The position numbers and the translations under genes were made by a program. A stretch of DNA of 64,000 nt from Microbacterium esteraromaticum (GTDB lineage Bacteria; Actinomycetota; Actinomycetes; Actinomycetales; Microbacteriaceae), in the NCBI RefSeq assembly GCF_028747645.1, contig NZ_CP118100.1, positions 558,001-622,000 on the forward strand, written 5' to 3'. The notes under the pieces were generated by a model. It worked only from the letters and a program-made list of their open reading frames with translations, searched no databases and was not told where the DNA came from. Numbering within the stretch: the stretch's first letter is position 1; the number at the start of each line of letters is the position of its first letter. Shown piece after piece: positions 35,501-43,052 of the stretch.

Positions 35501-36077
35501 GTCGTACGCCGGCAAGCTCGCGTCGGCGCCCGGTGCCGAGACACGGGTGATCTCCGGCGTCGAGCCGGGCCTGCACGTACTGCCGGTGCGCCATCGCGGC
35601 AATGCGACCCAGTCGCCCGAAGAGGCAGCCGAGGTCGTCCGGATCGTGCGCGACCTGATCGGACGCGAGTACACGGACGGCATGATCGACGAGCCCGCAC
35701 GCCCCCTCGTGCAGGACGACATCATCGTCGTGGCACCGTACAACGCGCAGAAGCAGCTCATCCACGAAGAGCTTGTTGCGGCGGGCTTCGGCGAGATCGC
35801 CGTCGGCACCGTTGACAACTTCCAGGGCAAAGAGTCCGTCGTCTCGATCACCTCGCTGGCCGCTTCGAGCGGGCGGGATGCGCCCCGCGGGCCGGAGTTC
35901 CTGCTGCTGCAGAACCGCCTGAATGTGGCGATCTCGCGCGCCAAGAGCGCGGCGTACCTGGTGCATTCTGCCGCGCTGCTCGATGACCTGCCGTGGACGC
36001 CCGAGGGTGTGGCCCGGCTCAGCGCGTTCGCGCACCTGGTCGGCGCCGACCGCGTCGCTGATGGGCCGCGGGCATGA
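32559..36077 (+). CDS. Fe-S RecB-like nuclease / DEDD exonuclease / SF1 helicase fusion (TM0106 type)
   Basis: 1172 residues from GTG 32559 (GGAGAG site). N-terminus: a PD-(D/E)XK nuclease with GFADF (Asp ~127), QDSK (~141-144) and MQLAAY, framed by Cys23 and C235-x2-C238-x2-C241, the one-plus-three cysteine pattern of Fe-S nucleases such as Cas4/AddB. Middle: a helix-hairpin-helix-like segment, then an RNase-H-like exonuclease (FFDFEGDPLY ~331; YHYAPYETSHL; YNRYDCVSTRRL). C-terminus: UPF1-like SF1 helicase with GPPGTGKT (~790), VIDEAG, GDPQQLPQV, NFQGKE and NVAISRAK. It probably unwinds and degrades DNA or RNA-DNA hybrids; its pathway is unknown. Confidence 0.9.
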   Translation: MRVIAAENRVVWSASDLKVAAECEFAWMRALDAKLGRVPAVVEPEDATLARAAELGDVHERAVLADYIAERGEAVEGGPGVVCLPKVKSTDATAMASAVDETQRALRSEATVVFQAVFSTSEFVGFADFLRRDDDGRWRVQDSKLARAARATALMQLAAYVDQLDLLGIERSDEVDLILGDGSVSTHRVDDLLPLFHVRRARLRALIADRDVTAGAAGEPLAWGDDRGDLQITACGRCATCDEQVIGHRDLLMVARMRPVQRQRLRTAGILTIDDLAMASDAPQGMNPETFAALRAQARLQLGVPVEGTDTPPFELVSANAIGLMPRPSRGDIFFDFEGDPLYTEATGAEQGAQWGIDYLFGWVDNADQYSALWAHSFAEEKRALLDFLEFVKLRRQTHPDMHIYHYAPYETSHLAAMAARHGVGEADVDRLLREGVFVDLYPIVLRSVRVGSRSYSIKKLEPLYMGEEVRTSDVQKGDDSIVQYVQARGLIAAGRADEGEQILADLADYNRYDCVSTRRLRNWLIELAKQEGVLPAPPDDPETAAYEPSPLSLALQAEALEAEHAGRSGSEFRVAAAAIDYYPREAKSFWQGHFQRLREPLSVWESTRDVLRVDATRSSVDENWALGERQRSQSRVLRLRGEVAPGSTLREGSSPFALYAVPTPFGANAPSRVIHVPHAVEVIAVLDDGYVVRERGIDGQLWDELPLALAPAAPPHVASQQSAIEQWAARVHRAAPDFPRDAATDILRRIAPRTVSGASLPQAGDDTVDAIVRGILDLDDSYLAVQGPPGTGKTYTGSRVIARLVREHGYRVGVVAQSHAIVENLLERVIADGVPAERVAKAPKDSSAPEPGYTVIRKDGMAGFLAEHARGGAVVGGTAWDFSNTRRVDRGGLDLLVIDEAGQFSLASTIAVAAGAKRLLLLGDPQQLPQVSQGTHPEPVDTSALGWVMDGESVIDPAHGYFLAQSWRMHPQVASPVSRLSYAGKLASAPGAETRVISGVEPGLHVLPVRHRGNATQSPEEAAEVVRIVRDLIGREYTDGMIDEPARPLVQDDIIVVAPYNAQKQLIHEELVAAGFGEIAVGTVDNFQGKESVVSITSLAASSGRDAPRGPEFLLLQNRLNVAISRAKSAAYLVHSAALLDDLPWTPEGVARLSAFAHLVGADRVADGPRA

Positions 36078-36862
36078 GCCCGGGGGCGACAGCGCCCACG
36101 GCTGAGGGCATCCTGCGGGCGGCCGCGGAATGGGCATGGTTCCCGCGCGGGAGCGAGCGCGAGGTGAGGGAACTGCAACTCGTGCGGTACCCGGCACGGT
36201 TCGGCGGCGGTGTCAGGGCCTCGCGGGTCGCGTCCGATCTCGAAGCGCCCGCCGTGCTCGATCATGCGATCGAGCGCACCCGTGAGTGGGGCGAGACACG
36301 GCTGACATTCTGGACGAACGCCGCGGACTCACCCGATCTTGAGGCGGAGCTCGTCGCCCGCGGTGCGGAGCACGTCGATACGGTGGCGGTGCTCGCGCGA
36401 CCAGTCGACGGCATCTCGATCGAGGTGCCCGAGGGTGTCACCGCCGAGGTCATCCGCACGCTCGACCACGTGCGTGAGATGGATGCGGTCGACGTCGCGG
36501 TGTGGCAAGAGCAGCAGGCATTGTCACCCGAGCAACTCACACAGGAGCTGGCCGAGATCGAGTCCGCGAACGCGTCAGGCGAGGGCATCCGCGTGCTGGC
36601 TCGCATCGACGGAGTCGCGGTCAGCACGGGCGGCTGCACGATTGTCGGGCAATTCGCTCGACTGTGGGGCGGTGGGACGGTGCCCGAGGCGCGCGGTCGC
36701 GGCGCCTACCTGGCCGTGCTCGCTGAGCGCCTGCGGCGTGCGAGCGCGCTCGGGGCGACGACGGCACTGGTGAAGGGGCGGGTCTCGACGTCGGCACCCA
36801 TCCTGACGCGCGCCGGGTTCGTGCACTACGGCGACGAGCGCGGCTACACCCTGAACGTCTGA
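36074..36862 (+). CDS. GNAT-family N-acetyltransferase
   Basis: 262 residues, start ATG 36074 overlapping the helicase stop (ATGA), so the two are translationally coupled. A C-terminal GNAT domain is seen in GGTVPEARGRGAYLAVLAER (acetyl-CoA loop R-G-R-G-A) and ALVKGRVSTSAPILTRAGF. The N-terminal ~130 residues may be a second, degenerate GNAT lobe. Substrate unknown; the coupling to the nuclease-helicase is notable. Confidence 0.8.
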   Translation: MSPGATAPTAEGILRAAAEWAWFPRGSEREVRELQLVRYPARFGGGVRASRVASDLEAPAVLDHAIERTREWGETRLTFWTNAADSPDLEAELVARGAEHVDTVAVLARPVDGISIEVPEGVTAEVIRTLDHVREMDAVDVAVWQEQQALSPEQLTQELAEIESANASGEGIRVLARIDGVAVSTGGCTIVGQFARLWGGGTVPEARGRGAYLAVLAERLRRASALGATTALVKGRVSTSAPILTRAGFVHYGDERGYTLNV

Positions 36863-36917
36863 CCTTCCGGTTTGAGCGGGTCGGCGCTACTTCGGGGCGC
36901 TACCCAGGCGCGCGTCA

Positions 36918-36994
36918 CTGAGAACAGGCTCGTTGCCGAGAACAGGCTGGATCTGTGGGAATCGTCCTGTTCTCGGCGTTTGTCCTGTTCTCGG
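36918..36994. repeat. Centrosymmetric four-copy inverted repeat (element D)
   Basis: GAGAACAGG at 36920-36928 and 36938-36946, inverted as CCTGTTCTC at 36966-36974 and 36984-36992. The inner arms pair perfectly over 12 bp (36935-36946 with 36966-36977); the outer arms pair over 11 bp with one mismatch; step is 18 bp on both sides and all share one centre. It lies between the convergent acetyltransferase and upp genes, in a 234-bp gap otherwise without a gene. Confidence 0.85.
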
Positions 36995-37096
36995 TAACGG
37001 GAAGCCGGAATACCGGGCTGCCAGAGGCGGGCGCCGGCGAAGGCGAGCCCGGGGCGCCGAGAAGGCGGGATGCCGGCGCGCCGGCAACCCCGGGTG

Positions 37097-37729
37097 TTAG
37101 ACGGTGCCGTACAGACGGTCGCCGGCGTCGCCGAGTCCGGGCACGATGTACCCCTTCTCGTTCAGGCGCTCATCGACGGCACCCAGTACGAGGGTGACAT
37201 CCTGATCGCCGACGATCTTTTCGATCGCCTCGAGGCCCTCGGGGGTGCCGAGCAGGCAGATCGCGGTGACGTCCTTCGCTCCGCGGTCGAACAGGAACTG
37301 GATCGCCGCCGCCAGCGAGCCACCGGTCGCGAGCATCGGGTCGATCGCGAAGCACTGGCGGTCGCTCAGGTCATCGGGCAGACGCTCGGCGTAGGTGGTC
37401 GGCTCGAACGTCTCGTCATCGCGCACCATGCCCAGGAATCCGACCTCGGCGGTGGGCAGCAGCTTCACGAGCCCTTCGAGCATGCCGAGGCCCGCGCGCA
37501 GGATCGGTACGACGATCGGGCGCGGCTCGGCGATCTTCACACCCATGGTGGTCGTCACCGGGGTCTTCACCTCGACCGGTGTGACCTTCACGGTGCGCGT
37601 GGCCTCGTAAGCCAGCAGGGTCACGAGCTCCTCCGTCAACTGGCGGAAGACGGGCGAGGAGGTGTTCTCATCCCGCAGCACCGTGAGCTTGTGAGTGATG
37701 AGCGGGTGATCGGCCACATGAACGCGCAT
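37097..37729 (-). CDS. upp: Uracil phosphoribosyltransferase
   Basis: 210 residues, full length. Salvages uracil to UMP with PRPP. Family marks: [20 protein letters not shown] at the N-terminus, [12 protein letters not shown], and the PRPP loop [14 protein letters not shown]. Divergent from tadA with a 77-bp gap. Confidence 0.97.
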   Translation of the reverse strand: MRVHVADHPLITHKLTVLRDENTSSPVFRQLTEELVTLLAYEATRTVKVTPVEVKTPVTTTMGVKIAEPRPIVVPILRAGLGMLEGLVKLLPTAEVGFLGMVRDDETFEPTTYAERLPDDLSDRQCFAIDPMLATGGSLAAAIQFLFDRGAKDVTAICLLGTPEGLEAIEKIVGDQDVTLVLGAVDERLNEKGYIVPGLGDAGDRLYGTV

Positions 37730-37806
37730 GATTACAGGCTACTTGCCCGAAGCCCCTGCGTGTGTGTCGAATCGTGCCGAACTGCCCGCGCAGTAGGCTC
37801 GACGGC

Positions 37807-38262
37807 ATGAACCGCGCCTTCGACGAGCCGATGCGGCGCGCTCTCGCGCTCGCCGCGGATGCCGGAAACGACGGCGATGTGCCTGTCGGCGCCGTCGTGC
37901 TCGACGCCACCGGCGCGATCGTCGCGGAAGGCCGCAACCTGCGTGAGCAGACTCATGACCCGACGGCGCACGCCGAGGTCGTCGCGCTGCGCGCCGCCGC
38001 CGAGCACCTCGGGTCGTGGAACCTCGAGCAGCACACACTCGTCGTCACCCTCGAACCCTGCGTGATGTGCGCGGGCGCGATTCTGCAGTCGCGCGTCGCG
38101 CGGGTGGTCTTCGGCGCGTGGGATGAGAAGGCCGGCGCGGCCGGGTCGATGTACGACCTGCTGCGCGATCGCCGCCTGCCGTATCGTGCCGAGGTCGTCG
38201 GCGGCGTGCAGTCGGATGCTGCCATCGCCCTGCTACAGCAGTTCTTCGACGCCCGCCGCTGA
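37807..38262 (+). CDS. tadA: tRNA-specific adenosine-34 deaminase
   Basis: 151 residues. Zinc site H55-A-E57 with the proton-shuttle Glu57 and PC85VMC88. It makes inosine at the wobble position of tRNA-Arg(ACG). ATG 37807 gives the usual length; in-frame codons upstream to 37762 overlap the promoter region and are not used. Confidence 0.94.
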   Translation: MNRAFDEPMRRALALAADAGNDGDVPVGAVVLDATGAIVAEGRNLREQTHDPTAHAEVVALRAAAEHLGSWNLEQHTLVVTLEPCVMCAGAILQSRVARVVFGAWDEKAGAAGSMYDLLRDRRLPYRAEVVGGVQSDAAIALLQQFFDARR

Positions 38263-38319
38263 CGCCCGCTGACGCCCCTGACGCCCGCCGCTGACGCGAC
38301 ACCCGCAGCCCGCAGCCCG

Positions 38320-38337
38320 CCCGCCCCGGCAGGCGGG
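38320..38337. terminator. Weak terminator-like hairpin between convergent genes
   Basis: CCCGCC (38320-38325) and GGCGGG (38332-38337) form a six-bp GC stem with a six-base loop, without a T-run. Just upstream, GCTGACGCCC-like units are tandemly repeated from about 38259 to 38299. It separates tadA from a convergent hydrolase gene. Confidence 0.4.
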
Positions 38338-38366
38338 AGCTTCCGGCATCCGATCGGTACGCGACC

Positions 38367-39257
38367 TCAGCGTCCGTCGGTTGCGGCGTCGGCCAGGTAG
38401 TCGACCATCGTCAGGTATCCCTGAGCGTGCTCATCGAAGTACCCGGCACGGCGTACGCCGTGCTCGTCGATCGAGCTCTGCGACGCGTGTCCCTGCACGG
38501 CGACTCCGACGACCACGCCGCCCTCGATACCGGGTGCCTCGCCGCCGTCGCAGTCGTAGCCGATTACTCCGGGGATGTCGCGCGGATCGACCGGGTGCTG
38601 TCCGAGACGGCCCAACGGGGCGATGCTGTCATCCGCGCCCTCGGTGGCGTACACGACGACGTCGCCGCGTGTGATGGCGTCGCCGATGGCGATGCTCGCA
38701 GCCTGCGTGACCCCGGCGGATGCGATCGAGAAGGCCGTGCTCACGGCACCGGCGATGTTCATGGCGAACAGCTCGCCGAGCAGCGTCGATGAGTATGAGT
38801 AGGTGACCAGTGCGATGTGTGCGCGCGGGGTGCGTGTCTTGAGTCGGTCGAGGTCGACGGCCAGCCGGGCCGCGCCGATCGTGGCGTGTTTCGTGGCGAG
38901 TGTCGTCACGTGCGTGCCCGAGTCCCACCCGAACCAGACGACGGTGGCGACCCGTCGGGGTTCGCCGCGACTCACGCACGAGCGGATGACGTCCATACAG
39001 GTGCGCTGCGCGGCGTTCGCCCAATCCTCGAACACATCGAGCGTGGTCTCGGTGCCGTGCAGCAGATAGACGACGAGGTCGGCCTGGTCGATGTCGCCGA
39101 ACGACACGACGGCATACGGTTCGCCGTCGCTCATCCAGAACGACTCCAGTCGGGCTTGGGGATCCGCAGCGAGCACGTCCTGCACGCGGCGCAGTCGCGC
39201 CAGCGTCGTTTCCGGCAGGTCGGCGTTCGCCAGGGCGGCGCGGAACTCCTCGGTCAT
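38367..39257 (-). CDS. DUF1023-like alpha/beta-hydrolase-fold protein
   Basis: 296 residues. VVYLLHGTETTLDVF and VATVVWFGWDS resemble the first half of DUF1023 actinobacterial hydrolases, but the nucleophile elbow, usually GHSYGS, reads TYSYSS, so both flanking glycines are absent while the Ser remains. The catalytic His could be in VQGHASQSSI. Activity is uncertain; it could be an inactive relative. No signal peptide. Confidence 0.6.
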   Translation of the reverse strand: MTEEFRAALANADLPETTLARLRRVQDVLAADPQARLESFWMSDGEPYAVVSFGDIDQADLVVYLLHGTETTLDVFEDWANAAQRTCMDVIRSCVSRGEPRRVATVVWFGWDSGTHVTTLATKHATIGAARLAVDLDRLKTRTPRAHIALVTYSYSSTLLGELFAMNIAGAVSTAFSIASAGVTQAASIAIGDAITRGDVVVYATEGADDSIAPLGRLGQHPVDPRDIPGVIGYDCDGGEAPGIEGGVVVGVAVQGHASQSSIDEHGVRRAGYFDEHAQGYLTMVDYLADAATDGR

Positions 39258-39270
39258 GCCGAGCGGGCCG

Positions 39271-40242
39271 TCAGTCCGATGACCTCAGCACGAAGGCATC
39301 CGTCGGCGGTTCCGGATCGAGCGACGGACGGTACACGTCGGGCTCCAGGTAGACCACGCGGGCTGCGGGAACGGCCTCGCGGATGCGGCTCTCGATCTCG
39401 TCGATGTCGGCGGCCGCTTCGCGAACCGTCTTGTCGGCGGTCAGGGCGATCTTGGCGGCGACCATCAGCTCGTCGGGGCCGAGGTACAGGGTCTTGATGT
39501 GGATGAGCTTCTGTACTTCGCGGCCGCCGGTGATCGCCTCGACGATGAGATCGTGGTCGGTGGGCGTCGCGCCTTCGCCGATCAGCAGGCTCTTGGTCTC
39601 AAGGCCGAGCACGATCGCGATCAGGATCAGCAGCAGACCGATCATCAGGGTGCCCAGCGCATCGAACATGGTGTTGCCGGTGATCAGTGTCAGCCCGACG
39701 CCGAACAGCGCGAACGTCAGACCGATCAGCGCGCCGACGTCTTCGAGCAGGACGACGGGCAGTTCGGGGGCCTTGGAACGCCGCACGAACGAGAACCACG
39801 ACTGGTCCTTCTCACGCACGCGGTTGCTCTCGCGCACGGCGGTGCGCAGCGAGAACGACTCCAGTCCGATGGCGATGACGAGTACGGCGAGGGGCAGCCA
39901 CCACCAGGTCGAATCGATCTCGTGCGGATCGATGAGCTTCTGCACGCCCTCGTAGACGGCGAACAGGCCACCGAGCGAGAACAGGATGATCGATACGACG
40001 AACGCCGAGACGTACCGCTCACGTCCGTAGCCGAACGGATGCTCCTGATCGGCCTCGCGGCGAGCCCGGCGTCCGCCGCGCATCAGCAGCAGCTGATTGC
40101 CCGAGTCGGCGACCGAGTGGATGGCCTCGGCGAGCATCGATGCGGACCCCGAAAGCGCCCAGGCGACGAACTTCGCCAGGGCGATGCCGAGGTTCGCCAG
40201 GAATGCCGCGATGATCGCCTTGCTGCCGCCGGATGCGCTCAT
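39271..40242 (-). CDS. Cation diffusion facilitator (CDF) metal transporter
   Basis: 323 residues with about six helices. The metal site in helix 2 reads AEAIHSVADSGNQ and that in helix 5 VLLEDVGALIGL, giving the H/D-D and E-D ligands of SLC30A9/YdfM-like exporters. A cytoplasmic metallochaperone-like domain follows (ELMVAAKIALTADKTVREAA). Likely exports Zn2+, Mn2+ or Fe2+. It ends 13 bp before the hydrolase gene, so the two may be co-transcribed. Confidence 0.88.
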   Translation of the reverse strand: MSASGGSKAIIAAFLANLGIALAKFVAWALSGSASMLAEAIHSVADSGNQLLLMRGGRRARREADQEHPFGYGRERYVSAFVVSIILFSLGGLFAVYEGVQKLIDPHEIDSTWWWLPLAVLVIAIGLESFSLRTAVRESNRVREKDQSWFSFVRRSKAPELPVVLLEDVGALIGLTFALFGVGLTLITGNTMFDALGTLMIGLLLILIAIVLGLETKSLLIGEGATPTDHDLIVEAITGGREVQKLIHIKTLYLGPDELMVAAKIALTADKTVREAAADIDEIESRIREAVPAARVVYLEPDVYRPSLDPEPPTDAFVLRSSD

Positions 40243-40293
40243 GCTCTGAGTCTACGACGGGCTTCCTTGGAAGGCCTTCCGTAGGATGGCGGC

Positions 40294-41130
40294 ATGGTTG
40301 ATTCGCTGCCTTCGCTCGCATTTCTCGGCGCCGGTTCGATGGGAGGTGCGATCCTGCAGGGGGTGGTCGCCTCCGGCGTGCCGGTCGACGGCATCGTCGC
40401 GACGAACCGTTCCCGGCTGAAGGCAGATGCCCTCGCGGCCCTGCCCGGGGTGACGAGCATCGCCCTCGAGGAGCGTCCCGACGGGAACGCCGAGGCCGTG
40501 GCATCCGCCCGTATCGTCCTCGTCGGTGTGAAGCCGGCGATGGTTCCCGATCTGTTGCGCGAGATCGCGCCGTCGCTGCGCCCGGATGCCATCGTCGTGA
40601 GCCTCGCCGCGGGCGTCACCCTTCACACGTTCGCCGAGGGCCTCGGCCAGCAGGCACACGTGATCCGTTCGATGCCGAACACGCCCTCCACGGTGCGCCG
40701 CGGAGTGACGGGGCTCGCCGCAGGTGCGGCGGCCACGGCCGACGACATGGCGCTCGTGCGTGCGCTGTTCGAGACCGTCGGTGCGGTGATCGAGGTCGAT
40801 GAAGCGCAGATTGATGCGCTCTCGACCATCTCGGGATCGGGGCCGGCGTACGTGTTCATGTTGATCGAGGCGTTCACGCAGGCGGCGATCGGCAAGGGGT
40901 TCTCCGAGGCGGATGCCCGGCTGATGGCCGAGCAGACGTTCATCGGCGCCACCGCGCTGTTGGAGGCTTCGGGCGAGGAGCCGTCTGAGCTGCGTCGTCG
41001 CGTGACCAGCCCCAAGGGCACGACCGAGCGCGCGGTGTCCGTGCTGCAGGAGGCAGAACTCGAGGGCGTGTTCGCCCGGGCGACGGATGCCGCTCTTGCC
41101 CGTGCCCGCGAACTCGCCGCCGGAGCCTGA
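40294..41130 (+). CDS. proC: Pyrroline-5-carboxylate reductase
   Basis: 278 residues. Last step of proline synthesis with NAD(P)H. Rossmann motif LGAGSMGGAIL at the N-terminus; MPNTPSTVRRGVTGLAAG; and the dimer/active-site motif SGSGPAYVFMLIEAF. Stands alone, divergent from the CDF gene and closed by a strong hairpin. Confidence 0.96.
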   Translation: MVDSLPSLAFLGAGSMGGAILQGVVASGVPVDGIVATNRSRLKADALAALPGVTSIALEERPDGNAEAVASARIVLVGVKPAMVPDLLREIAPSLRPDAIVVSLAAGVTLHTFAEGLGQQAHVIRSMPNTPSTVRRGVTGLAAGAAATADDMALVRALFETVGAVIEVDEAQIDALSTISGSGPAYVFMLIEAFTQAAIGKGFSEADARLMAEQTFIGATALLEASGEEPSELRRRVTSPKGTTERAVSVLQEAELEGVFARATDAALARARELAAGA

Positions 41131-41147
41131 TCCCGCGAGACAGACAC

Positions 41148-41183
41148 AGAGCCCGGGGCGGTGATCTCACCGCCCCGGGCTCT
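41148..41183. terminator. Bidirectional terminator after proC
   Basis: A perfect 17-bp GC-rich stem (41148-41164 with 41167-41183) and a two-base turn, followed by TCTGCG. It separates convergent proC and the hydrolase gene. Confidence 0.8.
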
Positions 41184-41201
41184 TCTGCGTCGCGAAGCCG
41201 G

Positions 41202-42275
41202 TCAGGCGCCGTAGCCGATGCGCCGCAACAGCGCCGCACGGAACTCCTCGGGGCGCTCCAGGTGCGGTGCGTGGCCGACGCCCTCCCAAGACTCCTCGAT
41301 GACGTCACCGCCGGCCGCGGCGTAGGCGTCGAGCACATCGCGAGTCTGCGACACCATCTGCTGGGCGGGTGCGGCCTCCTCGCCGGGCCAGCCCGGGATG
41401 ACACCGAGGGCGCCGAGGTGGTTGAGGTCGAAGAACGATGCGTCCGACACGATCGCGTCGGCGCTGCCGTGCACCCAGAGCACCGGCGGCTTGGTGTCGA
41501 GGTCGATGATGCCCGAGACATCGAAGTGCTTCGGTGTCATCGTGTTCAGCACGCCGTGGTCGCCGGCGGCGAAGCCGGGCCAGTTGTCGCTGGCGGTGCC
41601 GTCGCCCGGGTAGTTGCCCTCGGCGGTCGAGGTGGTGAGCATCGACGCGACCCAAATGTCTTCGTGGGGTGAGGTGTAGTCGGCCGAGACGTAGCCGCTG
41701 CGGAACACGCTGCGCGGAGAGGTCTGCGCGTCGGCGCTGGTGTCGCCGTCGCGCAGGCGCTGCACGAAATCGGGGTTCGCTCCGCCGCCACCACATCCGG
41801 CGTCGTCAGCGGTGAGCCGGCTGCCGTCGCGTCGGGTGCCGCCGAAGCCGTACGGCGAGACGGGCGCCTGCAGGGTGAGGCTCAGCACCGGGTGGTCGAG
41901 GGCGTACTGCATGATCACGCCACCGCCCATCGACCAGCCGACCAGGTGGACGGCGGGAAGATCGAGCGCGGTGAGCACCGAGGCGAGGTCGTCGCTGAAA
42001 TCACGCACGCCGCGGGTCGCATCGATGGGCAGCGCCTCGCTGTCGCCGAAGCCGCGCAGGTCGACGGCGATCGGGCGCACATCGGCGGGCATGCCCTGCA
42101 TGGTCTCCTGCCAAAACAGCGCCGATGAGACGTTGCCGTGGACGAAGACGATGGTGCGGTCGGCGGGAGTCGCGGGGTCGTCGCCCGTGCGTTCCAGGAT
42201 GTTCGCACGCAGTCGCGGGGTGGTGACGGATCGGGTGGCGATGCCGTCGAGAAGGATGCTGTCGGATGCTGTCAC
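41202..42275 (-). CDS. Alpha/beta hydrolase
   Basis: 357 residues from GTG 42275 (GAGGAG site). Oxyanion region IVFVHGNVSSALFWQ, DLRGFGDSEALP, nucleophile GWS-M-GG (Ser in LVGWSMGGGVIMQY), Asp in LWVHGSADAIV and His in GVGHAPHLERPEEF: a complete triad. An internal Gly-rich insert near residue 160-190 forms the lid. Substrate unknown. Confidence 0.88.
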   Translation of the reverse strand: MTASDSILLDGIATRSVTTPRLRANILERTGDDPATPADRTIVFVHGNVSSALFWQETMQGMPADVRPIAVDLRGFGDSEALPIDATRGVRDFSDDLASVLTALDLPAVHLVGWSMGGGVIMQYALDHPVLSLTLQAPVSPYGFGGTRRDGSRLTADDAGCGGGGANPDFVQRLRDGDTSADAQTSPRSVFRSGYVSADYTSPHEDIWVASMLTTSTAEGNYPGDGTASDNWPGFAAGDHGVLNTMTPKHFDVSGIIDLDTKPPVLWVHGSADAIVSDASFFDLNHLGALGVIPGWPGEEAAPAQQMVSQTRDVLDAYAAAGGDVIEESWEGVGHAPHLERPEEFRAALLRRIGYGA

Positions 42276-42388
42276 GGTGTGCTCCTCGGGTGCGGTGCGG
42301 CAGCGTCGCCGCGCTTCCCGACCGATCCTAACGGGACGGAGCACTCAATGTGAACTGACTTTCATGTCTTCTGGCAGTCCCACCGCTC

Positions 42389-43051
42389 TCAGCGGTCGAG
42401 GCCCGCGAAGCGCTCGATGTCGCTGTTCGTCCCCGACACGATGATCAGGTCGTGGTTGGTGACGACCGTGTTCGCCTCGGCGTAGCGGAACGGCTTGCCG
42501 GGACTCTTCACGCCGACGACGGTGACGTTGTACTTGGTGCGTACACCCGACTCGTTCAGACCGACGCCGCGGATGAACTTCGGCGGGTACATCTTGGCCA
42601 GAACGAAGTCATCGTCGAAGCGGATGAAGTCGAGCATCCGCCCGCTGACGAGGTGAGCCACGCGCTCACCGGCCTCGCGCTCGGGGTAGATGACGTGGTT
42701 CGCGCCCACGCGCGCGAGAATCTTGCCGTGCGACTGCGAAACGGCCTTCGCCCAGATCTGCGGCACCTTCAGGTCGACGAGGTTCGCGGTGATCAGCACG
42801 GAGGCTTCGATGAGCGAGCCGACGGCGACGACGGCCACCTGGAAGTCCTGCGCGCCGATCTGACGCAGCGCGTCGAGGTTGCGGGCATCCGCCTGCACGG
42901 TGTGCGTGACGCGATCAGACCACTTCTGCACCAGCTCGAGGTTGTCGTCGATCGCGAGAACCTCGCGGTCGAGGCGATCGAGTTCGCCTGCGCACGCCGC
43001 GCCGAAGCGGCCCAGTCCGATCACGAGTACCGGGGCGTCGCCCCGAACCAT
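42389..43051 (-). CDS. ktrA: Potassium uptake regulatory protein KtrA (TrkA-like)
   Basis: 220 residues. Rossmann motif VLVIGLGRFGAACA opens an RCK-N domain, with the acidic NAD/ATP-binding tail in VLAIDDN; a RCK-C domain follows (IRGVGLNESGVRTKYNVTVV). It gates the KtrB channel in response to nucleotides. Start ATG 43051 is one base after the KtrB stop; TTG 43060 is an alternative. Confidence 0.9.
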   Translation of the reverse strand: MVRGDAPVLVIGLGRFGAACAGELDRLDREVLAIDDNLELVQKWSDRVTHTVQADARNLDALRQIGAQDFQVAVVAVGSLIEASVLITANLVDLKVPQIWAKAVSQSHGKILARVGANHVIYPEREAGERVAHLVSGRMLDFIRFDDDFVLAKMYPPKFIRGVGLNESGVRTKYNVTVVGVKSPGKPFRYAEANTVVTNHDLIIVSGTNSDIERFAGLDR

Positions 43052-43052
43052 C

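Noticed and set aside
38259..38299. tRNA gene after tadA
   Set aside because: The GCTGACGCCC tandem has no cloverleaf or TTCRA loop; no tRNA seen anywhere in the window.
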